The notes under the pieces: generated by a model
The model's input: the letters and a program-made list of their open reading frames with translations, nothing else
Databases searched by the model: none
Told to the model about the DNA's origin: nothing
Translations under genes and position numbers: made by a program
NCBI GenBank assembly: GCA_038501625.1
Contig: JAZAYU010000053.1
Location: 124,001-188,000 of the forward strand
Reading direction: 5' to 3'
Source of the DNA: Corbicula japonica
Lineage: Eukaryota; Mollusca; Bivalvia; Venerida; Cyrenidae
Length of the DNA stretch: 64,000 nt
Shown here: one piece after another, positions 47,040 to 59,189 of the stretch
Numbering within the stretch: position 1 is the first letter of the stretch
Layout of the letters: each line of letters starts with the position of its first letter

Positions 47040-48490
47040 TATGTACTTTTTAAGAAACTACAGGCATGGGTATTGTACGTGACACACCGCCTTGTCATGG
47101 TGAACATTTGTGCCAAGTTATTTTGAAATCCCTCCATTCATAACAAAGTTATAGCCCGAACAAGAAAATTCTATTTTTAGTAACAGTGACCTTGACCTAG
47201 GACCTACAGGGATGGGTATTGTACGCGAAACACCGCCTTGTCATGTTAAATATTTGTGCCAAGTTATTTTGAAATCCCTCCATTCATAATGAAGTTAAAG
47301 CCCGAACAAGAAAATTTTATTTTTAGTAACAGTGACCTTGACCTTGGACCTTAAGGCATTGGTTTTGTACACAACTCACCACCTTGCCATGGTGAACGTT
47401 TGTGCCAGGTTATTTTGAAATCCCTCCATTCATAACGAAGTTACAGCCCGAACAAGAAAATTCTAGTTTTAGTAACAATGACCTAGACCTTGGACCTACA
47501 GGGATGGAAATTGTACGCGACACACCGCCTTGTCAAGGTGAACATTTGTGCCAAATTATTTTGAAATCCTTTTATTCATAAAGAATTTATAGCCCGGACA
47601 AGAAAAAACTAGTTTTAGTAGCAGTGACCTTGACCTTGGATCTACAGGCATGGGTATTGTACGTGACACACCGCCTTGCCATGGTAAACATTTGTGCCAA
47701 GTTATCTTCAAATCCCTCCATTTATAAGTAAGTTATAGCCCGGACAAGAAAATTCTAGTTTTAGTTACAGTGACCTTGACCTTGGACCTACAGGCATGGG
47801 CATGGTACGCAACACACTGCCTTGTCATGGTGAACATTTGTGCCAAGTTATTTTGAAATCACTTTATTCCTAACGAAGTTACAGCCCAGACAAGAAAATT
47901 CTGTTTTTAGTTACAGTGACCTTGACTTAGTACCTACAGGCATGGGTATTGTATGTGACACACCGTCTTGATATGGTGAACATTTTTATCAAGTTAAAAT
48001 CTAGTAAGAAATAACAAAGTCACAGCCCGGACAAGAAAATTCTATTTTTAGTTACAGTGACCTTGCCCTTGGACCTACAGGCATGGGTATTGAACGCGAC
48101 ACACTGTCTTGATATGGTGAACATTTATACCAAGTTACTTTAAAATCCAATAAGAAATAACAAAGTTACAGAGCGGACACGATTTTTGCAACAAAATTCT
48201 ATTTTAAGTAACAGTGACCTTAACCTTGGACCTACAGGCTTGGGTATTGTACGCGACAAACCGCCTTGTCATGGCGAACATTTGTGCCAAGTTATTTTGA
48301 AATCACTCCATTCACAACGAAGTAACAGCCCAGACAAGAAAATTCTATTTTTAGTAACAGTGACCTTGACCTTGGACCTACAGGCATGGGCATGATACGC
48401 GACACACCGTCTTGATATGGTGAACATTTATACCAAGTTATTTTAAAATCCAATAAGAAATAAAAAAGTTACAGAGCGGACACGATTTTT
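47040..48490 (+). repeat. 146-bp tandem repeat, about ten copies
   Basis: The marker CAGGCATGGGTATTG (with variants) occurs at about 47061, 47207, 47353, 47499, 47645, 47791, 47937, 48078, 48236 and 48381. Steps are 146 bp except near the end (141, 158 and 145). Each unit has 'ACACACCGCCTTGTCATGGT', 'TTTGTGCCAAGTTATTTTGA' and 'ACAGTGACCTTGACCTTGGA'. TGACCTTGACCTTGGACCT resembles tandem nuclear-receptor half-sites by chance or otherwise. Confidence 0.95.
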
Positions 48491-48491
48491 G

Positions 48492-48492
<1 letters not shown>

Positions 48493-48542
<50 letters not shown>
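48493..48542 (+). repeat. (AC)25 microsatellite
   Basis: An uninterrupted AC dinucleotide run of about 50 bases, followed by GGACAGGGTGAAC, directly before the terminal hairpin of the pearl-like element. Confidence 0.97.
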
Positions 48543-48545
<3 letters not shown>

Positions 48546-49164
48546 CAGGGTGAACACTATATGCCCTTCCGCCATTACATGGCGGGGGCATAAAAACTAG
48601 ACTAAGCTAATAGGTAATAACACAATCAAGCAAAATAAGTAGGTACCAGAAAATTAGCGAAAACCCACCTCGACTTTCAACTCGAAACTGTTGCATGCAA
48701 AAGCAAACCAACATAAGGAGCTAATCGCAGTCAAGCAAAGATTTTAACTACACAATGACATCGCCAAGACCAAAGCATCTGGACACAATTCAACAGAAAA
48801 TAGTGGCAGATATAAAATCATGTTATTGTTGTTCAAACAGGTCAGCTGTAGATGGGTTAATGACAAGCATTAAGAGCGCTGTACAATCACTTTGGTGGAG
48901 TATTTTTCAATTTATAGATGGTGAATACGAATAACATAGAGAAATTAATATTTCCCTTTTTACTTTATATAGCTCCAATCTTCATAAAGCATTGGTCGAG
49001 AAATACCTTGTTAAATGTGTTTTAACAGCAGCAAGCATTTCATTTAAATTTAAAAAGTGATTGGAAATAATTCAGTAAAACATCTTAGCAGCTTCAGGAT
49101 AAACAACAGTTCTGTATACTTCGAACTATTTATTCAACATCTGTATAATTCGTTTGGTATCAGT

Positions 49165-49350
49165 ATAAGGAAAATGCCGCATCCAGATATCACAGATTCC
49201 TTATACAGCCAATAAGAAGAAAATAAGAATAAAGAAGAAACATATAAGAAAAAAGATTTAAAAGAGGACATATCAAAATAAATAACAAAATTCAGAACCT
49301 GTTGGGTTTACTTCCTTGGATCAGTCCAAGGTAAAATACCTGTGATGGTC
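49165..49350 (+). mobile_element. Family A, strongly diverged copy
   Basis: 'GCCGCATCCAGATATCACAG' and 'GAACCTGTTGGGTTTACTTC' followed by 'CCTTGGATCAGTC' keep the family A order, with many substitutions. Confidence 0.5.
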
Positions 49351-49924
49351 ACGTTTTGTGATCACACATCAGGAATGGTATTTTAGCAGAAAAAATATAG
49401 ATCAACATTACACAAATATATTCTAAAAGATCGGGAAAATGCAAATGGTTGAAGACATGAAACAACATAATTTCATAATAATTATTTGTGCAACTAAATC
49501 CCCAATAATTTGTTTAAAAAAAGAAGTGGCATGAAGCACAAAGAAAAAGAATGATGAATACCTCGCTGTCACGACAGAAGTTTACACTTCATAGCCAGTT
49601 TCATAATATATTACATTACGATTTGATTTTTCTTTAATTTATCCGTGCACTTCTCATCTCAAGTAACAAATTACCAAATTTAATTGCCCACTTAAATTAA
49701 TCTATATGAAAATGACTTGCAAATTCGCTTGAAATAATCATTTTTAAATACATTACATTTTCACTATAAAATGTGTATTTCGTATATGAAATGCTAACTT
49801 CCAAAATCAAACATAGTTCAGGCATAGCTTATCATTTTAATTGTATAACCTCACATGAATTCTAATTCAAACGGCATCCATGAAATCTATGCCATACGTC
49901 AAACGATTAAACAGATGAAAAAGA
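49351..49924. other. AT-rich intergenic sequence with a weak family G resemblance
   Basis: 49620-49740 recalls family G ('CCGTGCACTTCTCATC', 'TTGCCCACTTAAATTAAT') but too weakly to set boundaries. Confidence 0.35.
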
Positions 49925-50030
49925 AAATTAGAAATCCACCGAACAGCGGAGAACACGAAAAATATCAAAACATGGCAGGCTCGGATTGGTATAGCCAGTT
50001 CATGAGCAGCAATAGAAATGTATATTAAGA
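49925..50030 (+). mobile_element. Family C fragment, diverged
   Basis: 'ATATCAAAACATGGCAGGCT', 'CGGATTGGTATAGCCAGTTC' and 'AGCAATAGAAATGTATATTA' follow the family C core in order. Confidence 0.65.
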
Positions 50031-50444
50031 TTCTTATTTAAGAGAAAGCTTTCTTTTAGGAACTGAAACGTAGTTAACACTTCATGTACTGACAAAATAT
50101 AACAAACTGAGATGACAAATTGCGTTACGTTAACTCCAAATTTCTCAGCTCCACATGATATACTTTTTTGCAAAATCTAAATCTAAGTTTGTAAACCTCT
50201 GTCATCTCGCATTTAAACACTTTGCGTTTGATTTTTTCTTTACCATGCAGTTCACTAATTACTATAAACATATTTTATTAAGTGTGGTATGAATAAATAA
50301 CGTTTGTTGTTTGTGTATTTTAGTCTTGCAATGAATATACAGCAAAAGGATTGATTAAATTAATAATGGTAATTAATTGTGTTCTCTTAACAATAATTAT
50401 TTTCTTAAATATGCAGGTCTCCAAATCGCTTTATTTTCGGAAAA

Positions 50445-50715
50445 GGTTCTCATTTTTGTTAATTGTTTGTGGTGTCTAATTTGAAATTGATCTTCTTATA
50501 ATCACATACTCTCTTTCCCTCTAATGTTTTGCAGCATGGAGAGGCTGCGTTTTCTGACTGTGGCAATTCCTGGGCTGAAGGTTATAAAACTGAGTTTGGA
50601 AACCAGTCTCAAATCTCAAGCATCTGGTCGCCATTTCAGCCAATCAGATGCTTGAGATTTGAGACTGGTTTCCATGCTCAGTTTTATAACCTTGGGCACT
50701 GATATGCATAGTTTA
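50445..50715 (-). mobile_element. Family A copy interrupted by a family B MITE
   Basis: Inverse family A from 'GGTTCTCATTTTTGTTAATT' to 'GACTGTGGCAATTCC'; it then resumes as 'GATATGCATAGTTT' after the MITE at 50570-50701. Uninterrupted copies read 'GGCAATTCCTGATATGCAT' at this point. Confidence 0.85.
50570..50701. mobile_element. Family B MITE nested in family A
   Basis: Ends CTGGGCTGAAGGTTATAAAA and TTTTATAACCTTGGGCACTG. CTG stands on both sides of the insert, where the unoccupied family A site has one CTG. The inner palindrome is partly deleted (AAGCATCTGGTCGCCATTTC). Confidence 0.93.
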
Positions 50716-51884
50716 TTTTTTTACAGAAATACTAAAGATCTAATGTAAAATTATTTAAAAACATTAGAATCAATCATCGTTTTCTCCGTTTTAAACTGTG
50801 AAAGTAATGAAAACAATAGAAGAAACATTTTATTGCATCTTATAGCTGAAACAAAAAGACAAAGCTTAAACATGAGAAATCAAGACTAACAAAATTTACA
50901 CTTTATACACACCGTGTGCTGCAGTAGGTATTTACGATCTTTAAATTAATATATTGTGCATATATTATCTGGAGATATTTTACTAAAGTTGTATAGCTTA
51001 ATTAAGTAATTTAGATTTTTTGAACTCTGCATAAATCATTTTTAAATACAAATCCACTTTTCATCATAACTAAATGAAATATCTTAACATTAAAATAGAC
51101 ATAGTACCAACTAAACACTGCTAGTTACCCGTGTACATACGTAATTGTTAACATTGTCGTATAATTAGAACAGATTTTACCTTCTACCAGTATCCTCATT
51201 TAATTTAAAAAAAGCATTTACGCAACGTCAGCTGTCACATCAGCTGCGGAAATTCGCTTATTGCCACATTTTAATTTTTAATGTAACAACGCTCTGTCAC
51301 ATCTTTTACATAAACAGCATGATGAATTTATTACTTGACAAATCTAGTTCCGACATAGACACTTCACGAAACTATTTTGAGGATTAAACAGAATGCTTGC
51401 AATTAAATAGGAAAACTTTTGTGCTTCCCTACGTTGATTTTTACAAGTAGTAAAAAGTATATTATGATTATTTGGCCACCATGGGAAGCGGAACCCGTAC
51501 AGCGTTATTATGTGACACCGGTAGCCGATTTTTTACTGATAACAATACTGGGAGACGTGTTACCGTCACCACGGATGAAATACGGTGAATTATATGCCCA
51601 CCATTTGAATAGAACCCGTATGCCGACAGCGCCTATCTACTTAATAGTTTTACCAAATTTCTCCATCCAGTAATTATTAGGTTCTAATCTTGCACTCAAT
51701 TTAAAACGAAATGATCAAAGACTCCATAGGATACATATCTGTTATACTTTCAGATAAAACGGTAATTCTTTTTTGTGTGTGTCTGTGCTGCATAAATAAA
51801 ATGTTCTTCCATATATCTCGAGCATTAAAAGGTACATTCAGCCTAACTTTCTAAGAAAAACTCCCGGGGGATTAGCGACATGAA
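50716..51884. other. AT-rich sequence with a duplicated patch and SINE/family D traces
   Basis: 51170-51340 ('ACGTCAGCTGTCACATCAGC', 'ACGCTCTGTCACATCTTT') resembles 55960-56110 in order. Near 51535 there is a family D-like 'TTACTGATAACAATACTGGG', and near 51610-51640 a sequence recalling the 38.9-kb SINE ('AGAACCCGTATGCCGACAGC'). No gene recognised. Confidence 0.4.
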
Positions 51885-51985
51885 ATGCAATAAGCATAGA
51901 CATTATTGCCCATGAACAGACTCAGTCAAACCAGCCAGCAATATTTTCATATACATGTAGCGTTCCCTTTTCATCTACTTCAAAG
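51885..51985 (-). mobile_element. Family C fragment, inverted
   Basis: 'ATTATTGCCCATGAACAGAC', 'TCAGTCAAACCAGCCAGCAA' and 'GTTCCCTTTTCATCTACTTC'. Confidence 0.7.
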
Positions 51986-52737
51986 TTTGTGTAATACCCT
52001 ACCTAAGGGACTTAATTGCGTTCCCTTAAAACCATCATTCACTGGTCAGTGAAGGTTACGTTATAATCATCATACGCTAGTTTATGAACACATTTCTTCT
52101 AGGTACATCTCCAGACTAGGTGGGTAGTAGTAAGTTGCATTTTGATATGTCTAGTTAGTAGGATCTCTATTTTCCCTTTTATCTTTTTTTACAAACAGGC
52201 ATTACTTCCTTATCTCTTAGAATAGCGACATAATGCCACAGCAAGAATAAGAGGTACAATGTATTATGGGCAAAATCATGTTATCAAATGCTCATACCAC
52301 AATACCACAATCATCATTGTAACTTAGGAATTCTCAAACTATCTGTCTCTCTCACGGTAAGACCTTGTTATGTCATAATTATGTTTTCAATGTCAAGATA
52401 GCTTTTCACTGCGCCTCTTTTCTTGATTAATGGCCGCACTGTACCCTAAATTGCCGGCTATTGCACTCCGGGAGAAAATATTTGTCGACTCATCATGAAT
52501 ATTTAACTTTATACGCGCAGGAAAACTCGCCTTATGTATTTATGGATTTTCTTTAGTATATAACAGTATGAAAGTATTTTCTTGTATGGCGAGGACGTGT
52601 TATGTAAACAAAATCTAGAAATGTAAGAGGGAGAGAATCATGAGGCATTATGTAATAAAGTGCCGTGAAAATGTGAAATCGTGTTATTACGTGTCATGTG
52701 ATAACTAGTCATTTTTTAAAATTTTGTTATGTCATAA
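51986..52737. other. AT-rich intergenic sequence
   Basis: Nothing supportable. Confidence 0.4.
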
Positions 52738-53112
52738 ACTTTTTTGGGCTTTGCAATGCTATAAGCTTCTTACGTTTTATATGTTTGTGTGCTTTTTGAG
52801 CTGGTGGGTCGGTTGGAGTTGTTTCACCAAGACAACTTGTACTTGTTTGTTGATATGAGAACCTGTTGAGGCAAGTGTGAGGTTGGTGCACCCTAGAACC
52901 TAGTTTCAACCCCCAGTGGCAATATACTATGTCACTGACCGTTTCAAAGCGGTAACCCCTCGGTTTCTCATGTTTGTTAAATGTTTGTGATGTCTGTTTT
53001 GAAGCTGATCATTTTATTAACCATGCTCTCTCTTGCTCTACTTTTTGTTTTGGCTCTGTGCGGAGACTGAGTCTTCTGAATGTGGCAATTTGATATGCAT
53101 ATTTCACTTTTC
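52738..53112 (-). mobile_element. Family A, near full-length inverted copy
   Basis: From 'CTTTTTTGGGCTTTGCAATG' through 'GGTCGGTTGGAGTTGTTTCA', 'TGCACCCTAGAACCTAGTTT' and 'GTTTCAAAGCGGTAACCCCT' to 'TTGATATGCATATTTCACTT'. It gives a unit length of about 375 bp. Confidence 0.88.
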
Positions 53113-53164
53113 TACTTAAGTGTACGTGTCACGATAATTTATAAAATTGAGTTTTGACTTTTAT

Positions 53165-53215
53165 ATTTTCATATTTGTCGTGTTCGGTTTAACCTGCCCT
53201 TATCATCTAACCATG
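53165..53215 (-). mobile_element. Family C end fragment
   Basis: 'TTTTCATATTTGTCGTGTTC' and 'GCCCTTATCATCTA' match the end of inverted family C. Confidence 0.5.
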
Positions 53216-53477
53216 AAATACAGAAAATGTAAAATAAACACATTATCCATATGATAAAAATAAATGATCATGCATTAAGTTACTATATCAAAACATATTA
53301 TAGTACATCAACAGCGCATGTCGTTCGTTTGATCACTAGACGATCTTTATTCAAGTCAACTTAACTTAATGCGAGTTCACAAGCGGAAAACAGAAAAGAA
53401 CTCGCCCTTTATTATTTATCATAAATTACATCATTTTCGAATGATTTTTAAAAATAAATATTAAACTGCTACGGTTT

Positions 53478-53560
53478 ACCTGTCTACTTTTGGCTGTATA
53501 GGGAGGTTGTTATTTCGTTTTCTGGATGCGGTCTTTGATGGAATGCATAAACTTATAGTG
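53478..53560 (-). mobile_element. Family A end fragment
   Basis: 'CCTGTCTACTTTTGGCTGTA', 'TAGGGAGGTTGTTATT' and 'TCTGGATGCGG'. It retains the single-copy ancestor of the 38-bp unit amplified at 17109-17488. Confidence 0.6.
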
Positions 53561-53989
53561 AAATACAAATAAGACATGTTAGAAAAGTTAAGCCAAAGCC
53601 GAGCCCACACAGCCAACAAAATGCCAGGAAAGCACTTCATTTCAGCGGTGCAACCTTGTCAGCAATAACTGCATGTTCTCTATTTTATATAAAGTACTAG
53701 GCACCTTTGAATTTTTAAAGATGAAAGAACTGCATTTGAAAGTCGATCACTTCATTTTGTGGAAATAATGATATTTAAGTTTTAAATGAGCTTATTATGT
53801 ACATAAATGTTATTAAAATTCCTAAATTTAAATGGGCTAGTTACTTTGTACAGTCCATCAAAGAAGAAGTCGAAGATAAGTAACTGCACTGTTCTGGACC
53901 GATGTTCACAGAATATTACTGATTATTTTAGCTTAACTAGACCGCTCGTTTTTAACAGACTTATAGAATTGACAGGTGTATGAATTCAG

Positions 53990-55080
53990 TTTTACATATA
54001 TAATAGGCATTCGGGAACATCCCCTATGGGAGGACCAGACATCTGTTCAAAGGTATAATTAAACCTCTCTATGTGGGTTTTTAACAAAATCAAATCTTTG
54101 AAGTTGAAAAACTGTCGTTCTTTCAATATCGGTTTCTCAATTAGAATAATTTTATAACTCCATAGATGTTGTTGTTGTTTTGTTTTTTTTTTGAAAATAT
54201 GAAAGACGTATTGAACAAAACTGTGAGATCTCATTGCAATGTTATAATTGAACAAGTTTTATTTGAAAATATGACAGTCATATTCATATAAGTCTTTACA
54301 TTAAAATGGGAAACTTTTGAAAAAGGCAAACATAGATAGTTTCTTTAAGAGCAAAACAACTTTATGAAAAGTGCAAAGTTTCTTGTTCTTGGCTATCAAG
54401 AAGGAGGTTAACGATAGATATCAAACACGACAAGTAAACATATTTATGCAGACTCGGACTGATTCAGTTTCGGATAACCTATATCCATAAGTTTATTTCT
54501 TTGTCTTGTGTTTACAATTCTACATTATTCTCAATTTATTATTTTGAAAATATTTGATAAAATGTGTAAAATGTATAATTTTCCTGTTTCACAATGTCGT
54601 TGTTTTAAAGAATACTCTTTCAATCGATTTGTGAATAATAATTTAATTGTTAATTATTACATGGTAAATTCATAATCAGGAAAGACCAAATGCAGAAAAC
54701 ACAGACACCCACATAGGTAAAGAGACTAAACCTTTAGTAAATTTTCAGCTGCTTCATTAAAACTTCGACACAAATTTTAAAGATATTGTGTTGATATTCA
54801 TATTAAACGCTTTATGCACATTCTCATGGCATTTAGTGGACGTTTGTGGATGACTTTTGCATTTTTTTCTTGAACACCACAAAACCGAAGATTTTGTTTT
54901 GCGTCTTTTCATTCTGCATCCCCACCTAAAGCATAGTAATGCGGGTTCTCATACATTGGTTTATAGCCCATTTAATTTAATTTATATCAAAATAAATTGC
55001 ACATCACGTGAAAGCTTTATTATCAATTTGTGGAAATGCAACACATATTCCCACCATTACTTCAAGGTAATTATTGCTCA
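53990..55080 (+). repeat. Diverged duplicate of 61040-61760
   Basis: 'ACATCCCCTATGGGAGGACC' and 'AGACATCTGTTCAAAGGTAT' recur as 'ACATCCCTTTATG' and 'CAGACATCTGTTTGTAAGCC' near 61045-61100. 'TTATTATCAATTTGTGGAAA' near 55017 recurs as 'TTATTATCAATTTATCAGAA' near 61702. Order and orientation agree. Family C (54418-54475) and family A (54668-54716) scraps lie inside. Confidence 0.5.
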
Positions 55081-55689
55081 TTAAAATCGCTTTAAAACAT
55101 TCGAGTGCAACGACTTACACAATTACGCAGAATTATGTATTTAGCTCTTCGGATCTTTATTTTGTAGCGAAAATAATAAAGTTTATTCGCCCTGTACCAC
55201 GTTTGTTATATATTTCGCTCCCTAAATTTAAAATCCATATACCATTTTATACGCGGTAGAATTCAAAACTCTTCTAAACTCTAGAATATAATATTCCATG
55301 TTGTTAATAGTTAATATGAACAAAGTTTATTGTTTTAATGTTATTTTATTTAAAAGGTATTTTTTAATTGTTTTAAGTGATCACATTTATTTATAAACCC
55401 ATTTTCTTTTTTGGGTGTGTGGAAAGGCATTGTTTTCTGAATCTTGCTAGTATCTATTATTGAAATTAATCACGGTTTACTTGGTAAATCTTTAATACAT
55501 AAATAAAACTTTTCACATTCTGAGATACCAAGCTGATCATATGTATGAATGTGCAAAGCAAAGATCAAAGGTTGTTCGAAGGAACATGTTTTGTCTTCTA
55601 AATTACCCTTTAGTGCAATTTAGGGAAATTAATAATTGTTTTTCGATAAAATAACTTTGAGTTATTTGCTTTTGAAAATAAAGATAAGT

Positions 55690-55853
55690 AAGCTTTTCAG
55701 GAATTGCAACAACCAGAAAAACACAGTCTTCCGCACGCAGCCAGAAAGTAGAGCGGAAAAGAGAGCATGTGTTTATTGCATGACCAATTTCAAATGCGAC
55801 ACCAGGAATACTATGTTTCCTGGGTGTGGCTATTCATGATATTCATGTTTCAT
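55690..55853. mobile_element. Family A rearranged copy with inverted ends
   Basis: Starts in forward orientation ('TTTTCAGGAATTGCAACAAC', 'AGAGCGGAAAAGAGAGCATG') and ends with the same terminus reversed ('GTTTCCTGGGTGTGGCTATT', 'ATGATATTCATGTTTCATTT'). This gives a short foldback made of two family A ends. Confidence 0.65.
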
Positions 55854-56747
55854 TTTTACACACTTTATTATTTTTAATCTATTCAGAGCTAATTGCATGA
55901 TTTGTTTACATTTTGTAAACTGTGTCATATCTACAGATATTAACATTGGCAAATTTTATTCTAAGCTGGCATCTACACAATGTCAGCTGTCACATAAGTG
56001 AGGATAATATGTTTATTCTGTCATCTTTCAACAGCTTTTAAACGTTTAACTACAGACGCTCTATCACTTTTTAACAACAACCTGTCATCTTCAATATAAA
56101 TTTTATAATGCATTTAAGATCTCGTTGTGAAAATGTGTCTTGAAAACCATGACAAAGCGTTGCTGACAATTTCTTTTAAACGAGTATGACCGTTTTAATA
56201 ACGCGATTGACTTAAAATAGAAGTCAATAAGGGCACAAATATTTAAACAATTCAGTTAAAGAAAGTTATTTTTCTGGAAAAAAAATATTTGTACTCTAAT
56301 AAGATTATGTAGTTTCAGCATAGTTTTTCAAAGTCAGATAACGCCGTGATAAAGAAAGCGACAACAAATGCGGTCCCAGTTATGAAAGAATAAAACATAC
56401 CGAGATACAAACCAACTGCAAACCTTATCACCGAGAAAACTAACATCGAAATATAATTCTGTAACAGTCTGAAGATATATAAAAAATAGCACAACACTCA
56501 CCAAGCAGTGTAATGTATAACCTCTAAAAATACAACGACAACGAAACTACCAAACATCGAAATAAAATACACATTTAATTTTTGCAAAAATTCAAGCAAC
56601 GTCAAAACATTGCAAGCCATGTAATTTTGAAAGTTTCTAAATATTCTGGTTCATGAACTCGTTATTTCACAATATGTATTCGTTTGAATAACTCGTGTTC
56701 ATTAATTTCTACACTGTGCGCTTATTTGCATCTTGTTGCATCTCCTC
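55854..56747. other. AT-rich sequence
   Basis: 55960-56110 is the diverged partner of 51170-51340. Otherwise nothing supportable. Confidence 0.4.
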
Positions 56748-56925
56748 GGTTCCAAGGCGGTAACCCCAAGGGTTCTCTATGTCGTTAATTGTTTGTGGCG
56801 TCTTATTTGAATTGACATACTTATAACAAGATGCTTTCTTTACCTTTCTTCTCTTTTCGCTGCGAGGGGAGGCTGTGTTTTGTGAGTGTGGAGATTCGTG
56901 TTATGCATATTTCACTTTTCTTTCC
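56748..56925 (-). mobile_element. Family A partial copy, inverted
   Basis: 'GGTTCCAAGGCGGTAACCCC', 'TAATTGTTTGTGGCGTCTTA', 'GCTGCGAGGGGAGGCTGTGT' and 'TTATGCATATTTCACTTTTC'. The distal half is absent. Confidence 0.8.
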
Positions 56926-57822
56926 TGAAAAATTTGCCGATTCATCCTAAATACAGGCAAGCCTATATATAGAGTCAAAACCTTTTATTTACAAATACAT
57001 GCACAACGTAGTAAATTAAACTTAAAACATACGAACCTGATTAATAGCGAATCTTTCGTATGATGAGTTCCAACTTGCACATCCATTTTACAGCGGATGT
57101 TTGATAACATGCATAGCATTCAAAGATCTGTTTACTAATGTTCAAATAATGATACCATTTAAATGTTAGTTATCTCAGTTAACACCAATTATAAGGTAAA
57201 CAGATTATCTAAAATGACAATTATCAGCTGAAAAACGGAATTTTAACACAAAATATATTATTTTAAATCATATATCAATGCGATTACATTGGTATTGTCG
57301 GTTATCAGTAAGGCGACAGTTGATTTACAATCAACACAACATTGACAACGTTTGAAAGCGGTAAGCTTTTTTGCAATCTCACTTAAGTCAGATCTAACAA
57401 AATGTTAGATCTGATGACGGCCCACAGATACCGGACATAAGTTATAGCGGTTTTCCCCGATTACTATTTTTAGAAATTGTCAACACAGGAATCATGATTT
57501 ATAACGCTCGCAAAAGATCTCAATACTTAAGAAATGAATGCAATACCACATAAACACATATATCTTCAGTTAAATATGTCTTACGCAGACTGTCAACACT
57601 TTCCATGGTTTAAATAGTATGTTTACTTTCACTTTTGCGATATTGTAGGCGACAATCTGATTGGTTCAAAGGGTTAGTGATAAAAGCACGTTTTAGTTAC
57701 TCGTCGTCGGATCCTGATAGCGTAGCGGTTTTCAGGAGATGATTTTAATCAGATTGGCTTGATTGTGATTTTACTCTGAATCATGATAATGGAAAATATG
57801 AAAGTCAACCATTATATTATAA
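56926..57822. other. AT-rich intergenic sequence
   Basis: Nothing supportable. Confidence 0.4.
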
Positions 57823-57963
57823 TTTATTGTTCTTTCTTCTAATATATAACCGTAATTATTGTTCTGTCTTATAATATATAACAGTGTTTATTGTTCTTTC
57901 TTATAATACATAACCGTGTTTATTGTTCTTTCTTATAATATATAACCGTGTTTATTGTTCTTT
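57823..57963 (+). repeat. 32-bp tandem repeat, about 4.4 copies
   Basis: Units share TTTATTGTTCTTTCTTATAA followed by TATATAACCGTG at 32-bp spacing. The first unit is the most diverged. Confidence 0.92.
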
Positions 57964-58729
57964 GAGCATAATGTTATGTGACTGTCAAATTATCAATAAT
58001 CAACTTTTATATGATTGACGGACGAAAACAAATTGTAATTGTTGGTATAATGTAACTTCTTTTTCGAATAGTTCTTCATAGATTTCGAAAAACTGATGTG
58101 GTCAACCAACATAATATTAATGTATTACAGCAAACCTTACTTTCGACTTATTATTTCAATACTTTTAAGGCTACCGTTTAAGTCTACATTTGCAATTTTA
58201 ATACATTCATTAATTTGATCATTTTCATAGGCAATTTATAATACATAATACAGAATGATAAAATGACACTCTCCTTTTAAGCTTTAAATTACTTTCTTAA
58301 TATAAACACTCTAAAATCGTTTACAATTTCACGAAATATGATTCTGGTGCCCATCTATTCAGAGTCGTGTAATTATATTACAATTAATGATTACTGGATA
58401 CTTAGTTAAAAGGGTTTCGCCTTTCAAAATGAACATGTAGTTCCAGCATTTATATTCATATATAATATTGGTTATTTATATATGTAGCTTTAAATTTGCA
58501 CATCATTATCTTTTTTCGTACTCTTGGCCGCATACTTGAGGCTATCAACGATGACATTAAGGTGATATTGTTTCATGTAAAATTATGCACAAATTGAAAA
58601 GATACATAAGCCGATTTTAACATGTTGTTTACATATAAATAATTAGCTAATGTCCAATGACAATATTGTAATATAACATGGGTGTTAAGACGAACATTGT
58701 ACTATTGTCATAATAACATAATAACAATT

Positions 58730-59050
58730 GGAAATGACATCAAGCTCGACTAAGTGCAAAAAGGACATATCATTTTAACATGTGTCCCTGACCAAAGATG
58801 TCGGCTTAATGACAACCATGTTGTCACAGAATATGTAAATCAAACGTTTAATGAAAATTTTAATATATGGCAAAGCATTTATAATCTAATATCTAAGTAG
58901 AGAAAAGGCTAAACTTTGCCAAATGCGATCTTGACCTTAATGTTTGGCAACATAAATACAGTTTTGCCATAAGCAATATAATTAGAAAATCTGATGAAGG
59001 AAAATTAAGAAATTGAAGTTTTCGTGACTGACGAACAGACAAAGCATTCA
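58730..59050 (+). repeat. Relic of the 41.5-kb pearl-like family
   Basis: 'TTGCCATAAGCAATATAATT' and 'GAAAATCTGATGAAGGAAA' parallel 41905-41940, and 'GTGACTGACGAACAGACAAA' recalls the ACGG tract. Strongly decayed. Confidence 0.4.
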
Positions 59051-59189
59051 TTCTTTTTGTAAACGTTTTAATGAAGCCAAGTCTGATACTGAAAATAATA
59101 ATATTGTTATCTATGATTATTTTTGATTATGTCACTGGTAATAATTCAGTCGTTTTGTTTACGAAAATGCCAAAATGATGACCTGTTTC

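Larger units (their letters stand above)
46563..48592 (+). mobile_element. Pearl/Helentron-like non-autonomous element
   Basis: Left end: hairpin GTGTCC-ATA-GGACAC followed by TGCCCCCGC (46581-46589). Right end: GCGGGGGCA (48582-48590), the exact inverse, within a strong hairpin at 48561-48591 (ATGCCC, CCGCCAT / ATGGCGG, GGGCAT). Between them lie a tandem array of 146-bp units and an (AC)25 tract. A tandem core next to a microsatellite and a terminal hairpin is the plan of bivalve 'pearl' elements and Helentron-type non-autonomous elements. No Rep/helicase is present. Confidence 0.65.

Noticed and set aside
47040..48490. TGACCTTGACCTTGGACC as nuclear-receptor response elements
   Set aside because: The motif is an integral part of every 146-bp unit of a mobile element, so a regulatory role cannot be claimed from sequence alone.
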